Translations under genes and position numbers: made by a program | In this document: positions 11,830 to 26,800 of the stretch, one piece after another | How positions within the stretch are numbered: the stretch's first letter is position 1 | Layout: every line of letters begins with the position of its first letter | NCBI GenBank assembly: GCA_940671915.1 | Contig: CALNVZ010003429.1 | Coordinates: forward strand, 27,444,879-27,508,878 | DNA: 64,000 bases | From: Paracentrotus lividus | Taxonomy: Eukaryota > Echinodermata > Echinoidea > Camarodonta > Echinidae | Direction of reading: 5' to 3' | The notes under the pieces: model-generated | What the model saw: only the letters and a program-made list of their open reading frames with translations | Told to the model about the DNA's origin: nothing | Databases searched by the model: none

Positions 11830-14800
11830 ATCAATATTTATTTTCCTTTCTAACAAAACGTATTGGAAAGATTTGTTGAAAGTTATTTAATTCTCATGTC
11901 TGAGCTTATAGATATAGCAACCTTTTGTCATTGTAAACTAAGCATTATAATTGACAATACATTCAAAGTTATGAAGTTCACATGCTTGAGCTTATCGACG
12001 AGGCTACTCTTTGCTGTTTTTCTTCCAAGTCTACTCCTATTTACAATTTTGGCATTAAATGAACCTATTACACAATGTTCACTTTTTCATATTTTCAACC
12101 TTTTCTTTTCTAGTAAAATGACGTAAATTATGAAGAAAAAAGACAGGAAAAATACTGGAGGCTCTGATTACAATGAAATAAATGATAAACAAAATAAAGA
12201 CACCTTTTTTTCGGACAAAATAAATATTTCTTTGCCTTTTCAACAAAACGTATTGGACAGATATGTTCAAAGTAATTTAATTCTCATATCTGAGCTTATA
12301 AATAAGGCTATTTTTTTCTTGTAAAATAAAATAGATTATTGACGGATACGTTCAACATTATGCAATTCTCATTTCTAAGCCCCCCCCCCCACTTTCGTCA
12401 GCAAACGTGTACAAAAACGGAAAAATTACCATACATTTGTGATTTTTAGCCTGTTCAGCCACCCCCCCCCCCCACTTGCTGCTCAGCCCCTCCACTTTCC
12501 CAGGCCCCTGATTGGTTATATATTAGCTTGGTGTTAATGTAGCGGAAAGCTACTTAATACCGCGCGAGTTCCTACAGGAGTTACTTTAACAGAAACAGAA
12601 ACAGAACAGTCCTTTAGGGGCAATTGTAACAGCTTGTTACAATTGCCCCTGACAGAGTCGACAATATTTGGAGAGATTTTTTCTATCTTAGCTTAGGTAT
12701 TCATCGTTGGAACTTTAGCAAAATATGGCCGAAGAACATATTTTCTAAATATATAAAAATGACAGCCGTAGCTCATCCACATATTTGTCCAGAAGAAAAA
12801 CAATGGGTAATGTGAAATATTACTTTCCTGCTCAAAAAACGATTTTTCTGCTGTAAAAAGTTCCACGAACCGTTAAATCTGCAAACACTCATACAGCATA
12901 TGGAGCGATGAGATGCGCATGCTCTGTACAAACTTCAAGTTTATAGCGTGTTTCTGCTAGGGAATTGCCCCGTGTTACAATTGTCCCCGGTCTCCCCTAC
13001 AAAGCAAAAAGGTTAACCATCACATTTTTGCATAATATTTGTCTGTTTCTGACTTTTGGCTTATTTATGTCTGAATATTAGCTGATTTATTCTGTTATTG
13101 TTATTTACTCTTTTGGCTGCCCATATGCAGGTGATAAATGAATAGCGAATTCCTGCGCTGTCCAGTATTTGTGTCCGTCACAAAAGTGGGCGTTACTCAT
13201 TGAAGCATGCATTACTTTTGGACTTTCAGTTGGTGTCAAATAATAGTTTAGGATATGAGCTTTATCTACATATATATCTCCCCCCCCCCGAACCATAAAT
13301 TTTTTATTTGGTAGCCATTTAAAAAGTGTATAGTTCTTTCTGGGACACACTGCATATAGGGTAGATGTAGGGAATACCGGACAGTAGGGAATATCGGACG
13401 GTCACCACATGTCCAGCCCTAGCTGCCAACATAAGATCAACTGAGTTGAAATACCGGCATCTATTGGTCAGGTGGTCTGTCTGGAAGGTTGAAATGCTGT
13501 ATTCGACAACAACAAGTGAGAAATCTCCGAGAAAACTACCACAATCTGTCAAGGTAGGAAAATTTGCAGCCTGAAAAAATGGCCTGATGTAAAAATTGAC
13601 ATTTTAGAGAATGTGATGGTATAAAAATAGAATTGGGGCATGACTCTAATTTCATGCATTATGGACATGTGTGGAGGGTGGGCCAAACGTGTATGGAGTG
13701 TTTGCACTGTACAAAGCCTGTGTATTGGGGTGTAGGGAATACCGGACACCACATGGCGGTTGTTTGTTTTACTTCCGGGTTGAGTTGCTAAGCATGTAGA
13801 TCAAAATAATAAGTTGCATATATAATGTATTATATTTATTTATTAAATTGTTTGACAATTTTGAAATGTCTATTTCTCTTTATTATTATTGTGATATGTC
13901 ATGATCTACATGAGATATAAAGTTATTCTGAGTGTTTTGAAATTTTGTAGTAAAATGCATATAATCTTCTAAAAATGAATAATTTTATACAAAATCATTA
14001 CAAACATGTTAAGTTGAAGGTTTACATTCAAATCAGTGCTTCCAGACATATCTTTATGCCAAAAAAGGGTAAAAACATACTGTCCGGTATTTCCTACACT
14101 GTAGGGAATGCTGGACAATTTACGATGACGTCATTATTTGCATATACTGCCTCAAAATATTTCTGATTACCTCAATTTTTTTGAAAATAAAGTTAATGAT
14201 TTAGCTAAGCAATGAGAATCTTTTTCTTTTGTGATTTATTGTTTTCAATGTGCTAATTAAGCAAATGAGAGCTTAAGTGGCCCGGTATTCCCTACATTTA
14301 CGCCTACCTGTTATATTTCGGCAATAGGAGGATCTCACTCATTTTTTTAAAATTTTATTTATTTTTTTGCCTGCGGGGGGGGGGGGGGAGAGGGGAAGGG
14401 GGTCATAAATTTCTAATTCTCTATTTGCAATGAAAAAATACATGAGCATATTTATTTTGTTGGGTGGCTTTAGAGTTTACTTATAAATGATCATGTTTCT
14501 TCTTGTGGATATTTTAATCATCATTATCATTTTATTATTAATTCATTTCATGATAAATGAATCAAAGGTTCCCACTTCACAAGACACTGCATATTTGCAA
14601 ATTAAAAACAAACATAGGGGAATTAGTGGGGAAAATTATTGCGAAATCGTCACTTCTTTTTTTTTTTTTAGAGAGATCGTTAAATAAACTTATGTTAACT
14701 ACCTCCCTCCCATCGAGTAAAAACTTTGATAGTCCTGCTTTTTAATATAAAAAATTGTTGGGTGTACAAATTCTGAAATCCCAGGATCCCTACTTGTCTC

Positions 14801-17800
14801 CTGTCTTTCAACAGTAACTATATTTTGATGCCACATGCAAAAGAAACCTGAAAATTTTGAAGTGGTTAGATGTTTATTTTAGAATGTGAAAGGAAAATGT
14901 CACGTTTTAAAGAAAAGTTTTCCCTTTGACGGGTCTTAGATTAAAGTCGAAGACACGCAACAGCATTTGATCTACTTGAAGAATAAATAGAATTTACTTA
15001 GGCCTAATACCAATATTTCATTGCACCAGAATGTTTTTTTGATTATACTATTGAAAACATAAACAATATGGAATACATTGGAAATGATGATTAGATTAGG
15101 CCGAATCTATGTCGACAAAGAACTTTGATACATGTACCTCAGATAAACACTTTCTCCTTCACTTAATTAACCCTTTACAAGCTGAATTAACTCAGAGGTA
15201 ATTACAAATTAAAATGGTTCTATTTGATAATTTGTTTAATTTCTGATTTCACGTTATGAACCATTTATACTGGAAATTTTTGTAATAGATAATAGTAAAT
15301 AAATCATTGAAAAGTTGCAAAGGTGATTATAGAAAAAATAATTATTATGATTGTTGGATTTAAATTTGTCAATGTAGCAAATTTGCAGTCCTAGCTGTAC
15401 AACGGGTTTAATAAAATTAAAGCATTTTGTGCTCCTCGCTTTCAACGTTTCTATTGTTTGAGTTTTGAGTTTGAGAATATTTGGATGATCCGCAACTATA
15501 TATAATGTGAAAAAATGTAATGTTTTATCAGTTGATAACCGGCATATCGTTTGCTCTTTGGAATTATAGACTTTAAAAATGTTGCTCATCATACAGTACT
15601 TGGAATATTTGCTTCATTTCATGAAATACTTGCATGGGCCTATGTAATTCATTATTATTATTATTATTATTATTACTATTTTATTATTATTATTATTATT
15701 ATTATTGTTATTATTATTATTATTATCTTTTTTTTATTTTTTATTTATTATTTTATTTTATTTATTTATTATTATTATTTTTTTTTTTGGGGGGGGGGGG
15801 GGGGGTGGGAAGGTTCTAAATGATTGCTAAATCGGGTAGAGCAGTGGCGTTGCATGATTAAACCATCGAGGTCAAACTTTAGAAACCCTATTCAAAGCAC
15901 TCCTTCAATACATTTTGTTGTACATTATTTAGGACTACATCGCTAAGTCCGCAGCTGATAAGGTCTTTACGGCGTATGTCCCCTGGTCATCATACTGCCT
16001 TAATGTCAACGAGTGAAGAGTATGTTTAGAGGGATAGAGAGAGTGATCACAAATTTAATCCCTCTGGAAGAAAGAGAGATTCACAATCAGGTCCATCGTT
16101 GATCCGAGGGGGTTTTCCCTTTTCATAGGGATGCGTCTGCATATTTCACAAATCTATGTCCAACAAGTTCAATGTACCCCGCAAGAACTTTGCACGACGG
16201 CCGCTTTTCTTATCAAACCAAGTTTGTTTGATACTGCCTCAAAGATACTTATATTATTATCAATGATTATAGATATATAATTTGTTTGCCAATCCACTTT
16301 TTGCTTTACATCAAAATGAGATGCAGCAATAAACAATCACATATTTAATGTTTTTCAGATTCTTTATTGTTTCAAGGACAATTTAATATCACATGTGGAT
16401 AATAGCGTAAACCCCGGGGGGAAACGGTTTAATGGGAAATAAAGCGATATTTGTTTTGCCATTGCTACTGCTGGGGTACATCTTATTGGAAGTGGTTCGC
16501 AGCAGTGACAAGAATCAGATCGCTTGACCAACGGAGCCTAACACCAATCTTCTCATTGCCATCGACAAAGACGGCCCGAAGATCTGAGCATCATCGACAA
16601 TCTTTAAAGTAATACGAATTGCCTTATGCTATACAATGCGTCCAATAAAAACAAATATAAGCTTTTTAAAGAAAGGAACCTAAAAGTAAAAAAAGACAAA
16701 CATTAAATATACATATAAACGTTTCCACAAGAACTATTAAAAAAAATTTGGTAAGCCACTTAAAAAAAAGGTATATATTTTTTTTTTAACTGGGACCGCA
16801 CTGTGTTAGGCCTATTAGTTAATCAGGCCTAATTGTCCATGATTACAGAAAAATTTTGTTTGGTTGAAATGGCATACGCATAAAAATATCATCATCTGAT
16901 CATATTTTCAAAACGTAAGATGAAGCATTCTGGACAACAACAAAAAACATACCAAAACAAAAACACACAAAAATCCAGCAAACACTCTTATCAATTATAA
17001 CCAAAATATTTAAAGATAGATAGATAGAAATTTTAAGATAAACATTCATTCATCCTTCTTTGACATGTTATGTGCAATTGCATAAAATATTAACAATTCA
17101 TTCAAACCTTTAGGTCTATATTGATGCATAGTGATAGAAAAATAAACACAACTATGAAAGTTGAATTTATTGTAAGAGAAAGATAAAGAGCTTGTAAGGT
17201 TTGAGGATCCTCTTGACCGTAAATTCACAGTGATGCATTTATAATCAGTGGAATTAAGGTGTGATATGAGTTATCATATTGTACCTTCTTACTACTTGTG
17301 ATACATATATAATACTATGATATGGGCTTGGGCGATCACAGAAAGTTGGTGTACTTGATTGTTATTTTTTTTTACAAATGTTGGATAGAGCCCTTGGGGT
17401 AGGACACCAAAAATATAAATCATACATAAGTGCACCAAGTTGGAATTTTGATAAATAATCTGCAAACTTAGAATGCCGTAGGATCTTAGAATCTTAGAAA
17501 AGCTGATAAGTGTATTAACAAAAAGCCTAGATTAACAGTATGACTCCTAATTGACTCTCTTTGGATAAAAAAATAAGCCTTTCGAGGTTTGAGAAGTTTA
17601 TTGCAAAGACACCATAATTAAGATAAAAGGAATGTCTTGAAGAAATTTATTAATTTCAGAAATATATTACACCGGTGTATCTTGCTGTGTTCTACATAAA
17701 AATGAAAAAAAAAAAAAAAAAACTTATATGAACTTTCCAACTGAGTTGCCGTCAAGTGTAGGGCCTTACAGGCTAAGGTAATTCCGTTGATGGTACCTAT

Positions 17801-20800
17801 CTATCTATTCAATAAAACATTTATTAAATAATCTTTGGAGGAAGAATTATAATTGTCTTACTAGCATTAATTGTGAGTTAGTAGTCACTTACATTGATAC
17901 ATAGAGATTCTTTAGATTATTGCTTTTAATCTATCGCTTTCTTTATTATTATTTCCTCATCTCGTCTGCCAGAATGAAGAATTAAAATCATTGATATATG
18001 TTAGCGGTAGGTAGATCCTGTGGTACGCCACATGTATTTTTATCCTCATCATTACACCTATCAGCTAAGGCAACTCTTGACCAGTCCCAATGCGTACATT
18101 GTTCCTAGAGGATAACTTGCTAAGCATAGTATGATTGCGTTCAGTTTGGAGTATAATATGCCCGATTGTTGCGCATTGCTTGCAATATTTTCATCAATAG
18201 TAGCAACAGTGGGAATTGTGGTTTTTTTATGTCAGTGGGTGTCCAGAAGACTATCTGAAATGGGCTACCGAGATAAAATACAGGTATGGTTTCTGGGAAA
18301 AAGATTTATATGTGATAAAGCCTGCATATTCTCAACTTGCTACTTAACACAAGCGCAAATTGATGCATGCTTCAATGAGCCATGCCCACTTTTGTGAAGG
18401 AGCAAAACGAGGCTGCTGCAAGAAAATTTCGCTTTTCATTTACCACCTTCTTATGGATACAGGCCAAAGGGCTATTTTATTAATGGCATGATGGGCTACC
18501 AAAGACAAAATAAAACTAAAGATAAGGGGAGACGTCGGGACAATTGTACAGTTTTTTTTCCCAAATTTGACCTATAAAATTTAATTAAAGTAAATATTGC
18601 TTAAAACTAAAAAATGATATATGCATATCTAGGCTTTACATATGAATAGGTTTTGGGGTTAAAGTACAACAAGTTATTTTGAAGCCATTACCTTTCAAAA
18701 CAAGATGTTCGAGTGTTACAATTGCCGCCGTGTCAGGGGGAATTGTAAGCAGACGTACGGGACAATTGAAGCACATGAAATTATAACCTTTCGTTTTTTC
18801 TTTATAAAAGCTTATGCACTATGCAAATCCAGATTTAAACAACATTAAAACCACAATAAAACTAATTATATATAATGAAACAATGACTATGCTTGACTCA
18901 TTTATATTATATTTTCCACTTGTTGTATGCATGATAATGGCAAAAGTTATGATTTTTTTCGTAAGATTTTACCCGTCTTTCTGAAGATTTCTGTTATTCA
19001 GTCATGCATGCAAGATCAAAATGAAAATTGGTACCAGATATGTGCTAGGATGATGACTCTACCAATAGCATATCAAAAAAACACATGATTAATATTCATA
19101 CTTTTCCACAACAAGACAGCTACAAATGATGGGACATTTTATTGACTCACTCTGTATAGAACCTTCATCAATTATATTTTGGTTCTTTATCTACACTGTT
19201 TGCTCATAGGTTGATATTTTTTTGTGTTGCTCCAGCACATGCTTTTTTGCTCCGTGCTTTAATTTCTTGAAATTGTTTGTCCTCACTTTACTTTTTGCGG
19301 CCCTGGCTACATGCTCATAATTTCCAACCAAATTCTGTTCACCCTAAATGACACGGTTGTAAATGTTTGGCCTATAGTCTCTTTTGCATTGTGATTTCTG
19401 TTTGACTTTGGTTCTCAGTACATTTTTGGGAAAGGTAGAAATGTCATCTTTTGGTAAAAATAAATAAAATGCCATTTTGAGCAACAATCGATATGAACTT
19501 GAGCCTCCTAGACAAGTAAACGAAGTCTGGTGACCATAAACGCAGATTTAAACTTTAAGAACAATAACCAACCTATTACTCAGTTCGCGTTCGTGGGGGT
19601 AGGACCGAGGGGGCCTTGGTCAGCCGGGTATTAAACAAAAAGGGGGCCCCAAAATGAGAAAAATTGCAAAATGGGCATTGTGGGGTTGACAAACTGTTTT
19701 GTTTTTCAATCACCGAGAGTGGTTGGGGGAATTCCAAAATATAGCAAGCCCGAAAGTGAAAAGTGGGGACAACAATTTGCAAGAAATTAAAACCGGAGCA
19801 AAGATGTTGTTGGGATCACATAATAAAATATCCAACCTTTATGAGTAACAGTGTCTTTGTACCTACCCAATACATCTTTAAACTGACAAATGTGGTATAA
19901 CTTTATATTAGCCTCGCCTTTTTGACTTTGACGCATTCTTTTCCAAATAAAGTTATACATTTCTGAGAAGAAGTAAAAATAATAGCTTTTTTTGTAAATC
20001 ATCTTCAAATTTACGCCAACTTTTTTTTTTCTGGCAAACGTATTGGACATATTTTTTCAGGTATTCAATATTGAACAATAGTATTTTATCTTTTATGGGG
20101 CTCCCATCTCTCCTCTCTCTCTCTCTCTCTCTCATCTCCTCTTTCTTATTCTGTCTTTCTTTTTTCTTCGTTTCACTCCATCTTACCTTTTTACTTTCCT
20201 ATCTGTAGCAGAGTGAGTATATGTAATCATTGGTGACGTAACAATATACATTTGTTTCTAATTAGGCCTAACCTATTTTACATTTCAAATCTGTTTGATT
20301 TCTGAGCTTGAGTTTAGTTTGATTGGTTATGGCTGTAGTTAGTAGGTGATTTTCACCTGTCCTACTAGAACACCCGTGAATTATGTTCCGCCGGACCAGG
20401 GCGTATCCAGGGGGGCCGGGGCGGCAACAGGCGGCGCGCCCGCCCTATTGGCCGCTAAAAAAAAAAAAAAGGAGGAGAAAAAGGGAGAAAGAAGGAAAAA
20501 GGGAAAGAAAAGAAGAAAAAGAAAGAAAGAGAAGGGAATAGGCTCGATGCTTGTACATTTTCGCCCAACTTTATTCATAAAAGCCGAATAGGCTTTATTT
20601 GGTTCTAAACGACGCATAACTAAAGGCCTTTAATGTGGGGAGGGCCCACGAGGCCGACTTTTCCTCATATTGTATTTTGGCAATAATTGCTCAAGACGCC
20701 CTTTTTAAGAAAGAAATACATTAGTGACGAAAAGTAAAAATATTTTAAAACTAAAGTTTCAAAATTTCACAAAGAAAAGAGGCCTCTTGGACCCTCTGCC

Positions 20801-23800
20801 TCCTGGGCTCGCCCGCTGGAACATAGTTGGCCTAATGGGTTTTATTAGAAAGTACCCCTTTATTAATTCAAAATACTTTTTTGAAACCCCAAATTTTTGG
20901 CTCGCGCTTCGCGCGTCGGCTGATGCCAAATAATGCACAATAAAATAATCTATAATTTTACCTTTAAAAAATTCTAACCATTTTCGGCTCGCGCTTCCGG
21001 CTCGCTGACACCAAATTTCAAAATGCACATAAATAGTTCTAAATTTTACGCTTAAAAAAATTTTAAACCCAATTTTCGGCTCGCGCTTCGCGCCTTGCTG
21101 ATACCAAATCATAATGCACAAATAATAACTCAATTTTTACCTTAAAAATTTTCAGCTCGCGCTTCGCGCTCGCGGAATACTAAATTGGGTCCTAGTTATA
21201 CCACAATAATCTCCATTTCTGGTCTAGAAATGGCCCCTTTATTTATTTCATATAACTTTAAAACCCAACATTTTCGAATCTCGTTTCCGCGCTCCAGATT
21301 TCCATTCCACGAAGGGTATATAATGCACACATAAATAGGTTTCTACGCAACATACATTGTCTTAGGGTATAGAAACTATGTATACTTTTGTGATAATTGA
21401 AAAAAAAATGTGGAATTTCATGTATGGCATATGAATTAGAAGAACCCCTCCCCCTTCCCCTGACGGCGATAAAAATTTCCTGCGCCCCCCTATTGGAATC
21501 CTGGATACGCCCACTTGCGGACTATGGCTCTTGAATTGCTGGAGAAAACGGTGTAGTAAGATCAGGCACTGTTTTTTACTTGTTATTCTATTTTTTTAGT
21601 AGGTGTTTGCCATGAATCATCTTCATCTTAATCTCTTTAATCGTATATATTATACTTCATATGTATATTATTCGCTTTTATTCCTTTGTTCCTGTATTCA
21701 TTATATGCTTTCATTTTTCATATTGTTCATTATTGTATAATATTTTGAATTGGTTACGCCATGGTAGAAGGCGGCGCACCGTTTGCGCGGGTGGATAAGG
21801 ATTAATCCTCAATTATTCTACACCACCTCCATTACCTTTCCACTTAGGATTCTTACTTTACAATTTTACACTTAACTTATTAACACGTTTTATATTATAT
21901 ATTTTGCTTTGGCCTTTTTGCTTTATCATATAAACTTTGCAAACGGTTAATGATCTCTACTGATAATCGTCGAAAGCATGCGTTCAGGCCGAACGGTGAA
22001 AGTGATGTCCTTTAATGTTGAAGGGTTTTCATCTGTGAAGGACAATTGATCGGAAGTTATGACTGTGATATCTTGTGTATGCCAGGAGACTCATAGAGGT
22101 CCCAGCATGTCCGTTCTCCGAGCGTCCCTGGCTTCAACTAGTTTGTAGAGAGGCCTCATGAAAAATACGGTATTGTGCTATTTTCACTAAACCAGACACC
22201 ATATTGACGAAACCTCATTTCTGAATATTGACAATATTGAGTATTAACAATCAGGCATGGGAAAAATTGTCAGTGACATCCGTTTATAAGCTCCTGGAGC
22301 ACCTTTGCATTCCATAAACGGCATGAGCAATTCAACTAGCGACAGATTAAGTCCATCATTGGAAGACTTTAAATAGCCACAGCCCAGCTGGGGATATAAC
22401 AACTCCAATGAGGGATGGTGACCTGGTAGAGGAATGGGCTGAAGTGCACCATTTGCAGCTAATCCAGATGCGAAAACCTGCCTCCATCTTTTTAATCAGT
22501 TGCCGCTGGAGAAGGGGCTTAAATAACCCGGATCTTGGCGCTTACTAAGTGAACGCAATTTTCTGTCCTCCAGCAAGAAGAATGTCTTGGAAGCCCATAC
22601 GCTGCATTCACAACACAGGCCAATCTATAATCGGATGTTGACTGCCTGCTGTGATGCCCAGAAAGGTACCGTTCAGACGACGCCTTCAACTTTCGCAAGG
22701 CAATTGGGAGGGTTTCACACAGTGATCTTGATGAAGCCTTGGCAGATCTCGACGCCCATTCGCAGCCACAATTACCGATAGTTTTTCATTAGCCTTATTC
22801 AAGGAAGTATGCCAAGAAGCATATACCCCGTGGTTGCAGGGAATACTATATTCGCTGGGAATCTCAAGCGAATAGTGCAACCATCTACGAAGAGTAACTT
22901 GAAGCTTTATGATCAGGACCCTTCTCTGATGATCACCTTAGATGCAGGAGAGATGCTTAGGCAGCGCATTTGCTGAAGAAACGAAGGAAGTCTTGGCAGG
23001 AAACTTATCGAACGGTGGTGGACCTATGTCACAGCAATAGCAAGAAAGCTTGGTCAACCATTAAAAAGATTCAACAACGACGCCTAAACAATGCAACATT
23101 TGCACTCAAATGTCATGCGGCTAACGAGGTAGCTTCACCAGGCTCCATGCTTAATGGCAAGACCGCAAAACAATCTTCAACAGAGAGAACACCCTCCTTG
23201 GAGCGAGTCTAAATGAAGAATCAACTTGGACTTTATTACCAGAGAGAGCTCGAGGTAGCTATCGACACCTAAAGAATGGCAAGGCAGCCGGACTAGATGA
23301 CGTTCGGACAGAGCAGATAAAGCATTTCGGACGGTTGCAAGATGGTGGCTTCTAACTGTTTGACAACTGTGTTTTCCAATCTCAACTTCCAAAGATCTGG
23401 AGAAAAGCCGCGAGTAATCGCCACGCCTTAAACCTGGTAAGGACGCAAGGTGGACAAGAGCTAACAAGGCGCATCCCCTATCTGTGTCACCGTCTAATAA
23501 GCTCTTCCGAGCGTCTTATCTTAACAGACTTGGTGCGCAATGCACAGACGCATCTTATTCCAGAAACAAGCGGCTTTCGTCGGGTAGATCGTGTACAAGC
23601 GCAGGTAGCTCAACTTGCTTGCAATACATCGAAATGGCTTTGAGAGGAACAACCCACTGGCATATGTTTTCGTTGCCTCACTGCCGCGTATGATACTGTG
23701 AATCACCGCCTGCTCCTGCAACAAACTATACAAGATGACGGGTGACATCCACCTGTGACTAACTTATTCGGAGCTACTTCTTGGCAAACAGGCGTTTCTT

Positions 23801-26800
23801 CGTGGAGCTGAATGGGAAAGCGCAGCAGATGGAGGATAAACAGAAAATGGTCCTCCCTCAAGGAAGTGTTCTGGCTCCGGTCCTCTTTCAACGTATAACG
23901 AACGAACGAACGCATCTCAACCGGTACAAGAAGCTTCATCTATGCCGAGCCTTGGCATCGCTGCTCAGAAACAATGACGTGATTGTAATAGAGGTCCACC
24001 GCTAGACATCAGCGCTAAGGAAACCTTGACATCGTACTCAAGGACTAAATCAGTTGAAAAGCAAACCCTTCCAAGAAGCCCAGGTTAGCCTATTCCATCT
24101 TGCGGCAACCTGAAGCTGAGAGAAAACTTTCCACTAACATGGAATGGTACTCCTCTTGACTTTTGTGAAACAACCTGTATACTTTGGTGTTACCTCTTGA
24201 TCGGACACTCTCATTTAAGTACGCATATAGACAAGGTAAAGGGGAAGGTGAGGACCAGGAAAATTTCTCCTCCAGGAAACTTGCAAAATTGTCATGGGGT
24301 TGGCCAGTGCACCTACTCTACAGACAACGCCTCTGGCGTTGTGTTATTCTGCAGCAGGTACGCCTTGCCCAGTTTGGGAAGAGGTTCAGCACATTCACCG
24401 ACAAATTGGAACCGCTGCAACTCAACGACTGTTGCAGAGCGATTACAGGTTGCCTGAAACGCGATGGGAGCGTAAGACAGTTGCACGTCTCTGTCGGGGC
24501 CATTTGCACCACGCTGACATCCGACGATCTGTAGCCAGCAGAATGGAACGTTTTCGTCACTCAGGATACTCGACATCCCTTGCACGATGTTGAAACTACC
24601 CCAGAGACGTTTTTAAAGTCAAGAAAAGAGCTTCTACAATCTTGTCCACCCTGACTGAACGCCCCTCACAGTGGCCAGATGCGACTTTGGGAAGAGAGAC
24701 GCAACATAACACGTTCACCATAATGGCAAGCTCCCTCTCGCCTACTAAAGAACAGCTGCCCTAGGCCACGTCAAGATTGGGGGACGTGTGATAGTCTTAA
24801 ATCGATCTTCGCACAGGATGTAGTTCGATGTAAAGCTAACTGCGAAAGTGGGGTTACACTCTATGATCGATATACATAATATTGCGATTGTGTATGGCCT
24901 GCAAACTATGGGAACCCTTCAATGTCCAATAATAGAGAACATTGCAACAGGAGTATGCTGATGGCTGCAAAATGAGAAGGGCAGTACTATTTGCAATAGT
25001 CGTGGCCAAATATATATTTGTTAGGTTATTATAACATGTACATATTATTCATATTATCTTAATGTTGTAAATGGTGGACACGAAAGAAGGAAGAAGATCT
25101 GCCCTTCTCTCTCTCTCTCTCTCTCTTCCGCCTCTCCTTTTCCTTCCTTCTCTCATTCTTCTTTCTCAGGGGTGGGGGGGGGGGGGGGGGGGTGGGGGAG
25201 AGGTTCCGTAATTCTTCTCATTCTATAGGACTCTATTGTTAATTAGCCTTTTCGATTTTCATGGGCTATCCTGGCCAGTGTTTATTTGCAAGTTTTCTCA
25301 TGTACATCGAGAATAAAATAAATAAAATAAAATCGAATTATATGTCACAGTTATTTAGTTCTCATGTTTGAACTCATAGATAAGGTGACCTTTTGTCCAT
25401 GTAAACCAAAGCACTACAGTGTGTTCCTAAAGAAAGGTAATCGAAGTTCAAAGGTCAGTCATTTCAAAAGTAATATGGTTTATTTTTGTGATGTTGTCTA
25501 CTAAACTGCTAAATAACTCATCAGCTTTAATATTTGAGACATTGCTTAAAGTCTAAAATGTAATGGGTAACAAAGTTTTAGGGGTTCATTTTGGGAAGTT
25601 GATAGGTACAAAACCTTTTTTTTCAGTTTTTTTTCGTTTTAGGGTATGAAAACGCAACTTTTTATATAAATTTTTGGTTTCAATGTTTTTGGCGGTTTTT
25701 GTCACACAAGTTTCAATGAAATGCAATCTCATTTGTTCAAAGGACCTATCTCAGCTGTGCAATGACAATGGGTTCTCGATTATGCATGAGTCTCTGGAGT
25801 CTCGGAGACGGATCGCCGCGAAGTCTCTGATTCTGTAAGGAAGTCGCGAGAAAATCAAACAACATGTCAAACATGTCCAATCCTTATTAGACTTCTTTAA
25901 TACGCGAGAAAGTCTGCTGTGAGTGCCTTTTGCGGGGTTGGCCGTCGGCGACGTCCTTGTAGGTATCCACGACGTCGCAGAGACGTTGTCGGAACTTGCT
26001 AACGATTAAAAGAAATCGACGGTTTAAAAAAAAAACAATAATTTTGACTTGCTGGCGTCTTAAAAGGTCTACTAAAAGATTGAACATGTTTGATCTTTGT
26101 TTCGTTCCATTGCCCTGAAGCCCTGACGGTCTCAGGAGACGTCACCACGAACGGTCTTCCACGAACTCAAGAGACTCCTAATTGCGAACACAATACTCAT
26201 TGCCATGAGAATAGGTCCTGCACAATGAGATTGCATTTCATTGAAACTTTGTGTGACAAAACCCCCAAAACTATATGACCCAAATTATTATAAAACAGTT
26301 GGTTTCATACCCTAAAACGATAAAACTTGGAAAAAATGGTGTTTCGTACGCTATCACCTGCACAAATGGACCCTAACTTGTGACCCATTAACAGTTTAGA
26401 CGTAAGCAATGTTTCAAATTTAAGCTGATGGAGTTCTTAGCAGTTTAGTAGACAATCACAAAATAAACCAACTTACCTTTGAAATGACTGACCTTTGAAC
26501 TTCCGATACTTTTTTTTAGGAAACACATGTATAATGGACATAATACATCAAACTATAATCCTGAAGTTCAGTTAGTAAAGAGTGATAATAAATTATTAAA
26601 AACCACAAGAGATAAAGAAACGCTTGAGGCTGTGATCAATGAAACGAGAGTGATAAACAAACTAAAGGCAACTTTTTTTTTTTTTATTTTTTTTTTTTTA
26701 CAAAATCAATATTTATTTTCCTTTCTAACAAAACGTATGTGGAAAGATTTGTGAAAGTTATTTATTACTCATGTCTGAGCTTTATAGATATAGCAACCCT

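Larger units (their letters stand above)
3835..12997. mobile_element. Foldback element B (GGGGAGACCGGGG family), interrupted by nested insertions
   Basis: Ends with GGGGAGACCGGGGACAATTG and its reverse complement, flanked by TA on both sides (3833-3834 and 12998-12999). An uninterrupted 870-bp relative lies at 42059-42928, which shows that most of this interval is later insertion. Near both ends are iterated blocks of the type GGGGCAATTGTAACA (4027-4082, 12617-12650). Non-coding. Confidence 0.8.
3543..13352. mobile_element. Outer foldback element A with ~290-bp inverted arms
   Basis: The left end reads CAGTGTGTCCCAGAAAGAA; its reverse complement ends the element at 13352. The inverted similarity continues through an arm of roughly 290 bp on each side (3543-3830 and about 13000-13352). 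No transposase was found between the arms that belongs to it. Element B is nested inside. A Tc1/mariner-like origin is inferred from the CAGTGTG start next to TA. Confidence 0.7.
1..14710. repeat. First copy of a ~14.7-kb directly repeated segment
   Basis: The first bases of the window recur at 14711, and the two stretches stay collinear to about 14671/29566. This copy carries the intact CLCA exon 1 and longer transposon frames. Bases 14672-14710 are not matched in the second copy. The left limit of the repeat may lie outside the window. Confidence 0.9.

Noticed and set aside
16432-16608. A second CLCA gene or alternative first exon
   Set aside because: Frame destroyed by multiple small indels within an apparently artefactual repeat copy; no second set of downstream exons.
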